This document shows, piece by piece, positions 1 to 8,699 of a DNA stretch of 38,669 bases (position 1 is its first letter; each line of letters opens with the position of its first letter). The stretch covers positions 1-38,669 of the forward strand of contig VCCI02000007.1 of assembly GCA_005938025.2 (NCBI GenBank), in the 5' to 3' direction. Both the position numbers and the translations under genes were made by a program. Under the pieces are notes generated by a model. It was given only the letters and a program-made list of their open reading frames with translations, did not search any database and had not been told where the DNA came from. This DNA is from Inquilinus sp. KBS0705. GTDB taxonomy: Bacteria; Bacteroidota; Bacteroidia; Sphingobacteriales; Sphingobacteriaceae.

Positions 1-488
1 CTTTGAGTTTGGATGCGTTGGTCTATTCGACTTAATACTAAAGCAATTTTTTGTTGCTCAGGCTTTAATTTGGGGATTTTCACCTCAACTTTCTCTAAAT
101 TTTGAACAGACAAACCTGGTTGGGCTGCGCCAGTTGCATATTGATTTAAATTGAGATGTTTTAACAGGTAATGCAACGTTAAAGTATTGATATTGTCTTT
201 CGGCGTAACTACTACCGCATGCTCAGTAGCATGAAAATTGCCGTCAACAAGTGTAACGTTTCCACAAAGTGCGCCTTGACGTCCAATCAAGGAATATAGT
301 CCCTTTTGATTATTCGATTTTGTATATCCGCGTAAACCATTACCCCCATAGCAAGGAAATAATCCATCTTGCAACTCATTATGTATTTCGGAGGCGCTAA
401 CAAACTTACCAGCCTGCATTTTACATATTCCGCCTAATGAATTATCTTCCCACTCCCCCTCAAACCCCGGGAATCTCAAATTTGGAAC
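1..488 (-). pseudogene. hsdS: Start-less hsdS cassette (type I restriction specificity subunit), partial, probably a silent invertible copy
   Basis: Read leftward, the frame is open from 488 to the window edge and encodes a typical HsdS target-recognition half. It begins VPNLRFPGFEGEWE, continues with a GGNGLRGYT-like stretch, and ends with GAAQPGLSVQNLEKVEV and IPKLKPEQQKIALVLSRID, the conserved end of a recognition domain leading into the spacer helix. HsdS sets the DNA sequence recognised by the HsdM/HsdR complex. An in-frame TAG (489-491) lies directly before the VPNLRFPG codons and there is no ATG at the family's usual N-terminus, so this copy cannot be expressed as it stands. It faces the recombinase at 554 head to head. 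This matches silent hsdS cassettes that swap with an expressed hsdS by inversion. Its 3' end lies outside the window. An internal ATG near 420 would omit the conserved start and is unlikely. Confidence 0.8.
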
Positions 489-528
489 CTAAGTGCCTGA
501 ATTTCTCTTTTGTGTAACTTTTGAGATT
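472..528. repeat. Inverted repeat AATCTCAAA / TTTGAGATT at the hsdS cassette boundary
   Basis: Arms at 472-480 and 520-528 are perfect 9-bp reverse complements separated by 39 bp. The left arm lies in the conserved LRFP codons of the hsdS cassette; the right arm lies in the upstream region of the recombinase gene. It may be part of a recombinase binding or crossover site, but this is inference from position alone. Confidence 0.4.
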
Positions 529-553
529 TTTATAATCATTTAACCAAAATCTC

Positions 554-1480
554 ATGAACGAACAAAAAACGATTGCACAATTAATTAGTCTATGGAAAAC
601 CGACAAAAAACAGTACGTAAAAAAATCAAGTTTTTCGGCGTATGTCCTCTTAATAGAAAATCATTTATTGCCTGCATTCGGCGATAAAAAAATAATTGAG
701 GAAGCCGAAGTTCAAACTTTTGTATTCCAAAAATTGGAGCAGGGATTAAGTCAGAAGACGATCAAGGATATTTTAATTGTCCTGAAAATGGTGCTGAAAT
801 TCGGTGCAAAGAACAAATACTTCGAGCATATCCCATTTGATATTCAATTCCCTACAGAGCGCGAAAAACATAACATCGAGGTATTGAGTAGAACTAATCA
901 GAAAAAAGTGATGAGTTATATAGAAACACACTTTACATTTCGCAACGTGGGCGTATACATTTGTTTAAGTGCAGGCATCAGAATTGGTGAAGTTTGCGCC
1001 CTTACCTGGGAAGACATTGATACAGATAATGGCGTTATTAATATCAGAAAAACCATACAGCGCATTTATCTGATAGAGGATGGTGATCGTAAAACGGAAA
1101 TAATTCTAGATACCCCTAAAACTAAAAATTCAATTAGATCTATTCCAATGAGCCGAGATCTATTAAGGATGCTAAAACCCTTAAAAAAGATAGTAAACAA
1201 TTCATTTTTTGTATTGACCAACGACGCGAAGCCTACCGAACCTCGGACGTATAGAAGTTATTATAAAAATTTAATGAAAGAACTGAATATGCCCGACCTG
1301 AAATTTCATGGCTTGCGACATAGTTTTGCTACCAGGTGTATCGAAGGCAAGTGCGATTATAAGACAGTCAGTGTGCTGTTAGGACATTCAAACATTACCA
1401 CTACACTAAATTTATATGTACATCCTAATTTAGAGCAAAAGAAAAAATGTATAGATCAAATGTTTAAGGCGTTAGGGTAA
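554..1480 (+). CDS. Tyrosine recombinase, probable hsdS-shuffling invertase
   Basis: A 308-residue site-specific tyrosine recombinase, the length usual for small Bacteroidota invertases. An N-terminal SAM-like core-binding domain covers roughly residues 5-90 and the catalytic domain 105-300. The catalytic set is visible: Arg143 in SAGIRIGEV, a Lys near 189-191, the H252-x-x-R255 box in FHGLRHSFATR, His278 in LLGHSN, and Tyr288 in NLYVHP. The enzyme cuts and rejoins DNA through a phosphotyrosine intermediate. It lies between an inverted start-less hsdS cassette and hsdR, the place held in other Bacteroidota by recombinases that invert hsdS modules, so that role is likely here. The ATG at 554 gives the full core-binding domain. 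General phage or transposon integration is the alternative, but no other mobile-element genes adjoin it. Confidence 0.85.
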   Translation: MNEQKTIAQLISLWKTDKKQYVKKSSFSAYVLLIENHLLPAFGDKKIIEEAEVQTFVFQKLEQGLSQKTIKDILIVLKMVLKFGAKNKYFEHIPFDIQFPTEREKHNIEVLSRTNQKKVMSYIETHFTFRNVGVYICLSAGIRIGEVCALTWEDIDTDNGVINIRKTIQRIYLIEDGDRKTEIILDTPKTKNSIRSIPMSRDLLRMLKPLKKIVNNSFFVLTNDAKPTEPRTYRSYYKNLMKELNMPDLKFHGLRHSFATRCIEGKCDYKTVSVLLGHSNITTTLNLYVHPNLEQKKKCIDQMFKALG

Positions 1481-1491
1481 AAATTGACGGA

Positions 1492-1520
1492 TTTGTAATT
1501 GGCTGTATTTGCTATCTTTA
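1492..1520 (+). promoter_or_regulatory. Bacteroidota-type promoter for hsdR
   Basis: TTTG at 1492-1495, a 17-bp spacer, then TATCTTTA at 1513-1520 fit the Bacteroidota promoter (TTTG at -33, TAnnTTTG at -7) at all but the last base. A TTG that could begin the long frame (1499) lies inside this promoter, which argues that translation starts at the ATG at 1538. Confidence 0.6.
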
Positions 1521-1537
1521 AAGGCTTTATCATAAAT

Positions 1538-4423
1538 ATGCCAAAACAATCCGAACAAATATTAGAAGAACAATTGATAACCAACTTGAAAAAGTTAGGT
1601 TATCAATATGTTTTGTTATCCAATGAGTTAGCGTTGGTTCAAAACCTTAAATCTCAATTAGAAAAGCACAATAATATCAGTTTTTCAATGGCTGAGTTTG
1701 ATAAGGCACTCAACATTCTTAGTAAAGGCTCTGTTTTTGAAAAGGGCAAAACGCTGCGTCAAAAACAACACATTGTTCGAGATAATGGCGATAATCTATA
1801 TTTTGAATTTTTGAACACCGAACATTGGTGCCAAAACCAATACCAGGTAACTAACCAGGTTACTCAGGAAGGCAAATATGTAAACAGGTACGATGTTACT
1901 TTACTAATAAATGGTTTGCCTTTAATTCAAATAGAGTTGAAGCGCAGGGGTTTAGAAATGAAAGAAGCTTTTAATCAGCTTAATCGTTATCAAAGGCATT
2001 CATTTAATGCTAATTACGCCTTATATCAATACGTACAGGTATTTGTAATTAGCAACGGCGTAAATACCAAATACTTCGCCAATAACCGTTATCAGGACTT
2101 TAAACAAACTTTTTATTGGACGGATACAACAAACAAGCGCCTTACTAATCTTTTAACCGACTTTACCGATGCGTTTTTAGAGCCTTGTCATGTCAGTAAA
2201 ATGATTTGCAAATACATAGTGCTTAACGAAGCTAATAAAATACCAATGATATTGCGTCCTTACCAGTACTATGCAGTAGAAGCTTTAATTGAACGGGTAA
2301 AGAGCAGTAATAAAAACGGATATATTTGGCATACTACAGGCTCCGGGAAAACTTTAACTTCATTTAAAGCTAGCCAAATATTGATGAACCTTCCACAAGT
2401 TCATAAAGTGGTTTTTGTCGTTGATAGGAAAGATTTGGATTATCAAACCGCTAAAGAGTTTAATAGCTTTCAAGAGGGCAGCATAGACGGTGCCGATAAT
2501 ACCAACAACCTGGTTAAGCAATTTACTGACAGTTATGCAGATAAAAAGGGCGAACATAAAAGCTCAAAATTGATCATAACTACTATTCAAAAATTAAACA
2601 CTGCTATCAGTAAATTACGGTACGAAAGTAAAATGACCGACTTAAAAGATAAACGCATTGTGTTTATCTTTGATGAATGCCACCGAAGTCAGTTTGGTGA
2701 AACGCACCAACGTATCAGGTCTTACTTTAATAATAGCCAATTATTCGGCTTTACGGGTACGCCTATTTTTGCCGATAATGCTAATAAAAATGAATTAGGC
2801 AAACGTACCACGAAAGATCTGTTTGAAGATTGCCTACATAAATATGTAATCACAGATGCTATTCGTGATGAAAATGTATTAAAGTTCTCAATAGAATATG
2901 TAGGCAGATACAAACACAAAGATGGCCGCGAAACTGCGATAGATATTGAAGTTGAAGATATTGATACTCGGGAGTTGATGGAAGACACAAGCCGATTAAC
3001 AAAAATCACCGATTATATTATCGCACACCATGATCGGAAAACACAAAGTAAACGTTTTACGGCGATGTTCTGTGTTGATAGTGTAAAGACCCTGATCAAA
3101 TACTATGAAATTTTCAAACGCAGAAAAGATGAGAGAGCCCATCAATTAAAAATAGCGACTATTTTTAGTTATGCCAATAACGAAGATGATGCCGAGGCTA
3201 ACGGTTTTATCCCTGAAGAGGTTTCGGTACTCCAGGAACCGAAAGTTTTATACAATCTGCGGCCACACACCCGGGAAAAACTTGATGAGTTTATTAGCGA
3301 TTATAATGCCTTGTTTGGTAGTGCCTATAGTACTAAAGACAGTGAAAGCTTTTACAATTATTATAACAACATTTCTGAACGTGTTAAGAAAGGGGAAATT
3401 GATGTTTTATTGGTTGTGAATATGTTTTTAACCGGTTTCGATAGTAAAACCTTAAATACGCTATACGTAGATAAAAACCTTAAATACCACGGTTTGATTC
3501 AGGCTTTTAGTCGCACTAACAGGATCTTGGATGAGCGAAAATCGCAAGGGAATATTGTAGCCTTTCGTAACCTTAAAAACAGGACAGATGAAGCTATAAC
3601 TTTGTTTAGCAACAAGGATGCGATTGAGGTTATCATAATGAAGCCCTATGAAGACTATGCCAAAGAGTTTGAGGGAGCTTTTGAAAAATTGAAGGAAATT
3701 ACGCCATCGCCAGGTGACGTAAATGATTTGCAAAGTGAAGATGACGAACTTGAATTTGTAAAGGCTTTCAGAAACCTAATGCGCATAAAAAACATACTAA
3801 TTTCTTTTGCCGATTTTACATGGGACGATTTGCAAATGCCCGAGCAGGAGTTTGAAGATTTTAAAAGCAAGTATCTTGATTTACACGACAAGGTAAAAAA
3901 AGAGCATGAAAAGGAAAAGGTATCCATTTTAGAAGATGTCGATTTTGAACTGGAGCTTATCCATCGCGATGAGATCAATGTAAACTATATTATTCAGTTG
4001 TTAATTAAACTTAAATCGCAAAATAAAGGTGACATAGAAAAAACTAAGAGAGAGATTGCGAATTTATTGTCAACAGAAACCACCTTACGCAGTAAACGCG
4101 AATTGATAGAACGTTTTATAGAAGAAAATTTACCACTCATCACTGATACAGATGAAGTAACAACGGAATTTGACAAGTTTTGGGATAAAGAACAGAAGCT
4201 AGCATTTGAAAAGCTAATCAGTGAAGAAAAGCTTTCTAAGGAAAAAACAGAAAAATTGATTGAAGATTACCTTTTTGCAGAAAGAGAACCATTAAGAGAT
4301 GATTTACTGGATTTAATAGAAGGGGAAAAGCCGAGTGTGCTATTTCGTAAGAAAAGAGGTGATAGCATATTAATACGCATCAAAGATTTTGTAGAGACGT
4401 TTATCAATGGGATGGTTGGATAG
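1538..4423 (+). CDS. hsdR: Type I restriction enzyme, R subunit (HsdR)
   Basis: A 961-residue endonuclease/translocase subunit of a type I restriction system, which pulls DNA through the complex by ATP hydrolysis and cuts unmodified DNA far from the recognition site. An N-terminal PD-(D/E)xK nuclease is marked by YDVTLLINGL followed by IELKRR near residue 133. The superfamily 2 translocase has Walker A TTGSGKT near 267-273, the DEAD-like box FDECH near 378-382, FTGTP near 404 and motif VI QAFSRTNRI near 654-662. The C-terminus is helical and charged, as in the family. I chose ATG 1538 rather than the frame's upstream TTG at 1499, because the extra 13 residues fall inside the promoter. The gene follows the recombinase by 57 bp, so hsdR has its own promoter. 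Its partner hsdM is not in the window. Confidence 0.95.
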   Translation: MPKQSEQILEEQLITNLKKLGYQYVLLSNELALVQNLKSQLEKHNNISFSMAEFDKALNILSKGSVFEKGKTLRQKQHIVRDNGDNLYFEFLNTEHWCQNQYQVTNQVTQEGKYVNRYDVTLLINGLPLIQIELKRRGLEMKEAFNQLNRYQRHSFNANYALYQYVQVFVISNGVNTKYFANNRYQDFKQTFYWTDTTNKRLTNLLTDFTDAFLEPCHVSKMICKYIVLNEANKIPMILRPYQYYAVEALIERVKSSNKNGYIWHTTGSGKTLTSFKASQILMNLPQVHKVVFVVDRKDLDYQTAKEFNSFQEGSIDGADNTNNLVKQFTDSYADKKGEHKSSKLIITTIQKLNTAISKLRYESKMTDLKDKRIVFIFDECHRSQFGETHQRIRSYFNNSQLFGFTGTPIFADNANKNELGKRTTKDLFEDCLHKYVITDAIRDENVLKFSIEYVGRYKHKDGRETAIDIEVEDIDTRELMEDTSRLTKITDYIIAHHDRKTQSKRFTAMFCVDSVKTLIKYYEIFKRRKDERAHQLKIATIFSYANNEDDAEANGFIPEEVSVLQEPKVLYNLRPHTREKLDEFISDYNALFGSAYSTKDSESFYNYYNNISERVKKGEIDVLLVVNMFLTGFDSKTLNTLYVDKNLKYHGLIQAFSRTNRILDERKSQGNIVAFRNLKNRTDEAITLFSNKDAIEVIIMKPYEDYAKEFEGAFEKLKEITPSPGDVNDLQSEDDELEFVKAFRNLMRIKNILISFADFTWDDLQMPEQEFEDFKSKYLDLHDKVKKEHEKEKVSILEDVDFELELIHRDEINVNYIIQLLIKLKSQNKGDIEKTKREIANLLSTETTLRSKRELIERFIEENLPLITDTDEVTTEFDKFWDKEQKLAFEKLISEEKLSKEKTEKLIEDYLFAEREPLRDDLLDLIEGEKPSVLFRKKRGDSILIRIKDFVETFINGMVG

Positions 4424-4914
4424 CAATTAAGTAATCTTATCAATTGTATAATCGAAGTCAACTCAATTTTACCAAAGATTCTTTAATTATAAGATCAGTC
4501 GCAAGCGGAATAGCCGGTCAATCTAAGCCAGAATATCCTTTTATAAAATAAATAATCCCATATTCACCACATCCGCAAAGATATCCCATCGCCCAAATAA
4601 AAAGTAAAGGCCATGCAGAGCGGGCTAGTGTGTTTTTCTTTTCAGCTGTAGCCCGGCCTTGACTATTTATCCGGCTCGCGCTATTGGTTGCTTAAGCGGT
4701 GAAAAAGGGATGGTGTGCGACTTAGCGTGCGGAGCGGATAATCAGAGTGAGCATCAACAAAATTCTTAGATTAAATTGCACTCAAACCCAATATTTCGTA
4801 TCTTTATATAGTAAGATTTGTAATTAATTTGCATCAAGAAAATGGTTAGTAATTCGGTGCGTAGTTTATCGAAAACCATATAAAGTATTGTAAGTCAATA
4901 GGGTTTTAGTCGTG

Positions 4915-4936
4915 TTCGATTCCCCTACGGGCTACT
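4915..4936 (+). pseudogene. tRNA 3'-end-like remnant (possible attachment-site footprint)
   Basis: A T-loop-like TTCGATT is followed by CCCCT and an acceptor-like ACGGGCTA, just ahead of a terminator hairpin, as at the 3' end of a tRNA gene. The bases before the loop (AGTCGTG) do not pair with CCCCT, and no D or anticodon arm precedes it, so this is not a complete tRNA. Many integrases use tRNA 3' ends and leave such a copy behind. Chance resemblance cannot be excluded. Confidence 0.35.
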
Positions 4937-4941
4937 ACAAC

Positions 4942-4972
4942 AAAGCCGCTTTACCTTTCGTAAAGCGGCTTT
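4942..4972 (+). terminator. Strong hairpin terminator AAAGCCGCTTTA / TAAAGCGGCTTT
   Basis: A perfect 12-bp stem (4942-4953 with 4961-4972) closes a 7-base CCTTTCG loop; T-rich sequence follows at 4976-4980. The stem has an A-run on one side and a T-run on the other, so it could work in both directions. It shares its core with the hairpins at 18094 and 26892. Confidence 0.65.
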
Positions 4973-5025
4973 GTGCTTTTACAATATTTTGCACTTGTTG
5001 CTGTAAAATTTTTCATTTTTTTGCA
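4942..5025. repeat. Dispersed repeat, copy 1 (about 84 bp, terminator plus tail)
   Basis: The hairpin and the 50 bases behind it (containing TATTTTGCAC, TTGTTGCTGTAAAAT and TTTTTTTGC) recur with only a few changes at 18094-18175. The conservation extends well past the hairpin, so this is a copied element and not merely two similar terminators. Confidence 0.65.
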
Positions 5026-5102
5026 GAGGGTTGCCTACCTAATATAAAAAATTAATTCCATATATCCTAACATCTATTTTGCAACCGGGAAATGAGTAGG
5101 GG

Positions 5103-5260
5103 ATGTCTATTTACATTCGTATTACTGTTAACGGAAAACATGTCGATTACCTACCTGTCTGCCAGACGCATGCGACGCGGGTAAATGGAATAGCGATGCC
5201 GGACGGGTTTTGAGAACTAGAGAGGATATTAGGGGGCTTATTAATAGGCGCACATCAGCC
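5103..5260 (+). pseudogene. Frameshifted N-terminal remnant of a tyrosine integrase (arm-binding domain)
   Basis: The ATG at 5103 opens a frame reading MSIYIRITVNGKHVDYLP, then running to a stop at 5211. A second frame, open from about 5162, reads DAGKWNSDAGRVLRTREDI and GLINRR. Joined, these resemble the arm-DNA-binding domain that starts Bacteroidota integrases (RITVNGKR..., then WNSKAGR... and a helix with the pattern of LN). The change of frame falls between about 5150 and 5165. No core or catalytic boxes follow, so the gene is truncated as well as frameshifted. The match is to family pattern from memory, not to an alignment. Confidence 0.6.
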
Positions 5261-5329
5261 TCTTTTTCGGGCTATTCATCCATTGGCAGCGACGCTGGTA
5301 CGGTCGTACTTTTTTTTATTGCCAGGAAG

Positions 5330-5566
5330 ATGGTAATGGCGTATAGCAAGACCGCCTTAATAGCGACTTATCACGAATGCATGCGGGAGCTGAACGGTTA
5401 TGTGTATATACATTACGAGCCTTCTTACCATTCCGGTCTAGGCAGCCGGATATACGGGGTAGCGATCCCCCACAGAAAAAATAACCGTTATTTATCTCTT
5501 TTTGCGGAAGGCTTCTCAGATATCAAACAAAACGCCCTGACTGTATTACAATCAAGGCGATTTTAA
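5330..5566 (+). CDS. Small hypothetical protein
   Basis: I do not recognise this gene. The frame is open from 5162 to 5566, but its first part belongs to the integrase remnant. From the ATG at 5330 (another lies at 5336) it encodes 78 residues, including YVYIHYEPSYHSGLGSRIYG and HRKNNRYLSLFAEGFSDI, which have ordinary protein composition. An AGGA stretch just before 5330 could serve as ribosome binding site. No signal peptide or membrane segment is evident. It ends 11 bp before the convergent lyase gene. It could be a real small protein, the tail of a broken gene, or chance. Confidence 0.35.
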   Translation: MVMAYSKTALIATYHECMRELNGYVYIHYEPSYHSGLGSRIYGVAIPHRKNNRYLSLFAEGFSDIKQNALTVLQSRRF

Positions 5567-5577
5567 AGGTGTTAAAA

Positions 5578-8424
5578 TTAATACTTTAATAAAAAGTATC
5601 CGGCTATGTGTTTTATCTCGCCTTCTTCTTTGTATTCAAGCACATAAAAATAGGTGCCGGGTTTTTGTACTGCTTTAGTCTTGCCGGAATGCCCGTCAAA
5701 TGATCTTCCTGCATTATCATATCCCGACACCTCAAAAATGTTTGTCCCGTTTTTATCCATCACAATTAATTTATTGTCGGTATAGTTATTAATACCGTCA
5801 ATAATAAGGACATCATTTATTCCATCGCCATTAGGTGATACCGCCGCACGAACAACCGGTGCTGCCATTACCTGCCCGCTTACAATACCGGCCTTTTTTT
5901 GAGTAAAACGTAACACTCCTGATGGGGAAGCTTTTTCGGTACCGGTGGCTAACTTTGATACAGTTACCGTTGTACCAGAATAGGATACTTTATATAACTG
6001 GTTTGGGTCTAAACCACATAAAGTATGGGTAGCTCCTGCTGTACCTGTAAATTTATATGAAACATTTGTAATAGGCAAAGGGTACTTAGCTATGTTATTA
6101 TTAAACATAACAACCTCTGTATTACCATTCAACTCAATTACACTGCCTTCCATCGTATTCTGATTAGCTTTAATAGCTGTTGTTTTCATTTCTGCCGATG
6201 CTTTTGCACCAGGTTGCAACACTGTAACTATATCCTGCTTAAGTGGATTGTTTGCCGCAGTAACTTCGGCACGCCATGTATTGGTATTAAATATGTAACT
6301 AACATCGCTACCAAATGCATTATCTGGATTGTTATTTTCGTTAACAGCTACTATATTGAGGGCAGCGGGGATAACCGTATGGATATATAACTTTGAATTA
6401 TCCATTGTGGCTGTAATATTGTTTCCGCTGATAACCGGCTTATTCAAAAAATGCCAGCGTAGGTGTTTTTTATACTGGCCTAATTTGTTGGTGCTATTTT
6501 TTACCAAAAACTTATCATACACCACAAAAACATCCGAATTACGCAGGTATAAAAACGATCGGTAGTAATAACGTAATGTACGTTTTGTAGTATCCGGATT
6601 ATCGTACCCCACCAGATAGGAAGTGGTCAGATCTGAGCGGAAATAGGAGAAATTATCATTCTGTTCCTGGTTAGTTGGCTCGTCGTAACCTGACGATGTT
6701 TGCCCCCCGGCCATTCCAACATAATCCGGATAGGCCGAATCATAATCATTAAAGTCGTTTAAATACAAAGTGTTGCTAAAGCTGTTGGTATAAGAGTAAT
6801 TGGTTGGCCCGTCAATACCATTTCCGCCTGCCTTAGCCACTTCATTAGCCGCTACCAACAAATGGTCATCCCCATCATGGCTATCGCCTCTAATGATCTT
6901 AAAATGCCCGGCATTGTTATGATTATGCTGGTCGTAAACAGCAGCACCCATATCTAATGTTGCCCATGTTGCTGTTTTACCCCAGTTACTGCGCATATAA
7001 AACTTATTAAGGCCGGTGTTTTTGGGTATAGCCTTGTATACATTAACATCTACCAATGGGTAGTAGGGTTTAAAAGTGTACGCTGTTGCTGTACGCGCCT
7101 TTTCATACAATAATTTTTCCCAGCTTAAGGCTTGGTAACCCTTATTACCCGATAACAAGTTAACCGGTAACATCACATTCTTGCGGAAATATTCAATATT
7201 AGACCCCGCCGTGCTACCTTCTAACAATGCCGATAAACGCAAAGGCAGGCCATAAGATGCTGTGCAACCTAAAAACGAGCCATTATCATTACTGTTATCA
7301 TATTGAAAGCGGTTTGGCGTGTAAGAGTGTATTAAAGCTTCGGTCTCCTTGGTGAAAAATTGTTTAAAAGCAGCATCGGTTTGTAGCATATTTTCGCCTG
7401 TGGCGCTCTTTACCGCCATAGTAAAATCAATTAAAAAATTGCTGGTTTCGCCACCGTACGACCAGCCTTGTACCGGTATACCATCCTTTTGTGGTGCTGC
7501 CAAAACACTTTTAGGCCCCAGATATGATTTAGAAGCGGCCGAAGGTAAACCACCTTTTATGGCTTGGGTAAAATAGGCGTTAGCTGTTTCGGCATATGTT
7601 TGCGTATTGGTATTTAAACTTCCGGGTGTACCCAAAAGGCGTTGCCTCGAAAAATCGATCATTTTTTTTGATAGCGCATCATCACTGCCTATAGCCAGGC
7701 CCATATATCCGGCACATATCAGATGCCCTACAAAGTAATTACCGGTAGGGTCGTCCTGCAATTGGTTTAAGCGATAAGGCACCGCACTCATAAACTTGTA
7801 CCAATCTTTCATTACAAAAAGCATTTCGGCCTTACGCTTATCCCCAAGTTCGTTATAACACCAATCGTATATAATGGCCATTGTTTTGCCAACATGGCGT
7901 GTTGCATACGAGCTATTAAATTGAAAAATATTTGGTTTGTAATTACTATTTGGCGGATATGCTTTATAAGCTTTTGTTATTACATCAGCCAACAATAAAA
8001 GCTTATTTGAATAAGCCGTTGGATTGGCTCCAGCATTGTTTGTTTTAGTTAGCTGGTGGGCAAAGCCAAGTGTAATGGCTGCGTCTTCCCAGCTACTGCC
8101 GCAATACGAATAAAAAATATCGGCAGTACCGTAGTATTTAGAGTCGGATGCAGTAGTTTCATTCCATTCGATTACTTTACCCGGCAGATATTTTTTTGCA
8201 TCGGCTAACACAGCCAGCCAGTTTGCATCATTGGCATTTTTTTTTGCAAGCATAGCTGTTTTGGTAGCCGCATCTAAAAATATACGTGGGTGGGTTACTA
8301 TTACCGGTTTTTGTTGTGCAACTGTTAAGCCGGCAAGCATATTAAATAACCATACCAATAATGGATATTTAAATTTGAAAGGTAGTTTTTTTAGCATGAT
8401 TAGGGGTTTGGTATTTATTATCAT
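5578..8424 (-). CDS. Secreted heparinase II/III-like polysaccharide lyase with T9SS type B sorting domain
   Basis: A 948-residue exported protein. The N-terminus has a hydrophobic signal segment ending near TVAQQ; a second ATG at 8397 (MLKKLPFKF) would give a more compact signal peptide and is an equally good start. Residues from about 40 to 400 look like the alpha/alpha toroid of heparinase/alginate lyases (HPRIFLD..., repeated helices). The part from about 470 carries DMGAAVYDQHNHNNAGHFKI and GDSHDGDDHLL, like the His-rich beta-sandwich of the heparinase II/III fold. The last 95 residues (SPNGDGINDVL... to ...AGYFLLKY) are a gliding-motility-type C-terminal domain, the type B signal for type IX secretion. 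It probably cuts an acidic polysaccharide outside the cell; the substrate cannot be read from the sequence. It stands alone, with no SusC/SusD nearby. Confidence 0.8.
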   Translation of the reverse strand: MIINTKPLIMLKKLPFKFKYPLLVWLFNMLAGLTVAQQKPVIVTHPRIFLDAATKTAMLAKKNANDANWLAVLADAKKYLPGKVIEWNETTASDSKYYGTADIFYSYCGSSWEDAAITLGFAHQLTKTNNAGANPTAYSNKLLLLADVITKAYKAYPPNSNYKPNIFQFNSSYATRHVGKTMAIIYDWCYNELGDKRKAEMLFVMKDWYKFMSAVPYRLNQLQDDPTGNYFVGHLICAGYMGLAIGSDDALSKKMIDFSRQRLLGTPGSLNTNTQTYAETANAYFTQAIKGGLPSAASKSYLGPKSVLAAPQKDGIPVQGWSYGGETSNFLIDFTMAVKSATGENMLQTDAAFKQFFTKETEALIHSYTPNRFQYDNSNDNGSFLGCTASYGLPLRLSALLEGSTAGSNIEYFRKNVMLPVNLLSGNKGYQALSWEKLLYEKARTATAYTFKPYYPLVDVNVYKAIPKNTGLNKFYMRSNWGKTATWATLDMGAAVYDQHNHNNAGHFKIIRGDSHDGDDHLLVAANEVAKAGGNGIDGPTNYSYTNSFSNTLYLNDFNDYDSAYPDYVGMAGGQTSSGYDEPTNQEQNDNFSYFRSDLTTSYLVGYDNPDTTKRTLRYYYRSFLYLRNSDVFVVYDKFLVKNSTNKLGQYKKHLRWHFLNKPVISGNNITATMDNSKLYIHTVIPAALNIVAVNENNNPDNAFGSDVSYIFNTNTWRAEVTAANNPLKQDIVTVLQPGAKASAEMKTTAIKANQNTMEGSVIELNGNTEVVMFNNNIAKYPLPITNVSYKFTGTAGATHTLCGLDPNQLYKVSYSGTTVTVSKLATGTEKASPSGVLRFTQKKAGIVSGQVMAAPVVRAAVSPNGDGINDVLIIDGINNYTDNKLIVMDKNGTNIFEVSGYDNAGRSFDGHSGKTKAVQKPGTYFYVLEYKEEGEIKHIAGYFLLKY

Positions 8425-8469
8425 ACAATATCTTGCGCATTTGCTACTTTAATACTGTTTATATTTCCC

Positions 8470-8477
8470 CAAAGCTA
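8470..8477 (-). promoter_or_regulatory. Promoter -7 element of the lyase gene
   Basis: On the minus strand the bases read TAGCTTTG, a full match to TAnnTTTG, 46 bp before the ATG at 8424. No clear TTTG is visible at -33. Confidence 0.45.
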
Positions 8478-8699
8478 CCTTAAGCAGTTTTCATAAAAAA
8501 TCATCTTTTAGGGTGATATTACCTGCCTGATGCCAACAATTCTTTAACAATACTAATCCAAAAGATCTAATAATAAATTAGAGTTCATCTGTATTATAAT
8601 ATGAAACAATAGCAATGAGGCGTTTATTAGCATATATTTTAAATATTAAACCGCCAATAATTATTACATTAGAAGAGTTAAATCCCCTAAATTATTGTG

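Larger units (their letters stand above)
4424..5102. other. Non-coding stretch behind hsdR: tRNA-like remnant and terminator repeat
   Basis: About 680 bases with no convincing gene. The first 400 bases show no recognisable structure. From about 4870 there is an AAAACC...GGTTTT imperfect dyad (4873-4905), then a short sequence resembling the 3' end of a tRNA, then a strong hairpin and a repeat shared with 18.1 kb; the last two have their own entries. Together with the broken integrase at 5103 the stretch looks like the edge of a decayed integrative element. Confidence 0.4.

Noticed and set aside
1499..1537. 13-residue N-terminal extension of HsdR from a TTG start
   Set aside because: It lies between the -33 and -7 boxes of the promoter and the family starts at about the ATG at 1538.
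4890..4945. A complete tRNA or tmRNA gene
   Set aside because: Only a T-loop and acceptor-like 3' strand are present; the 5' side of the T-stem does not pair and no anticodon arm is visible.
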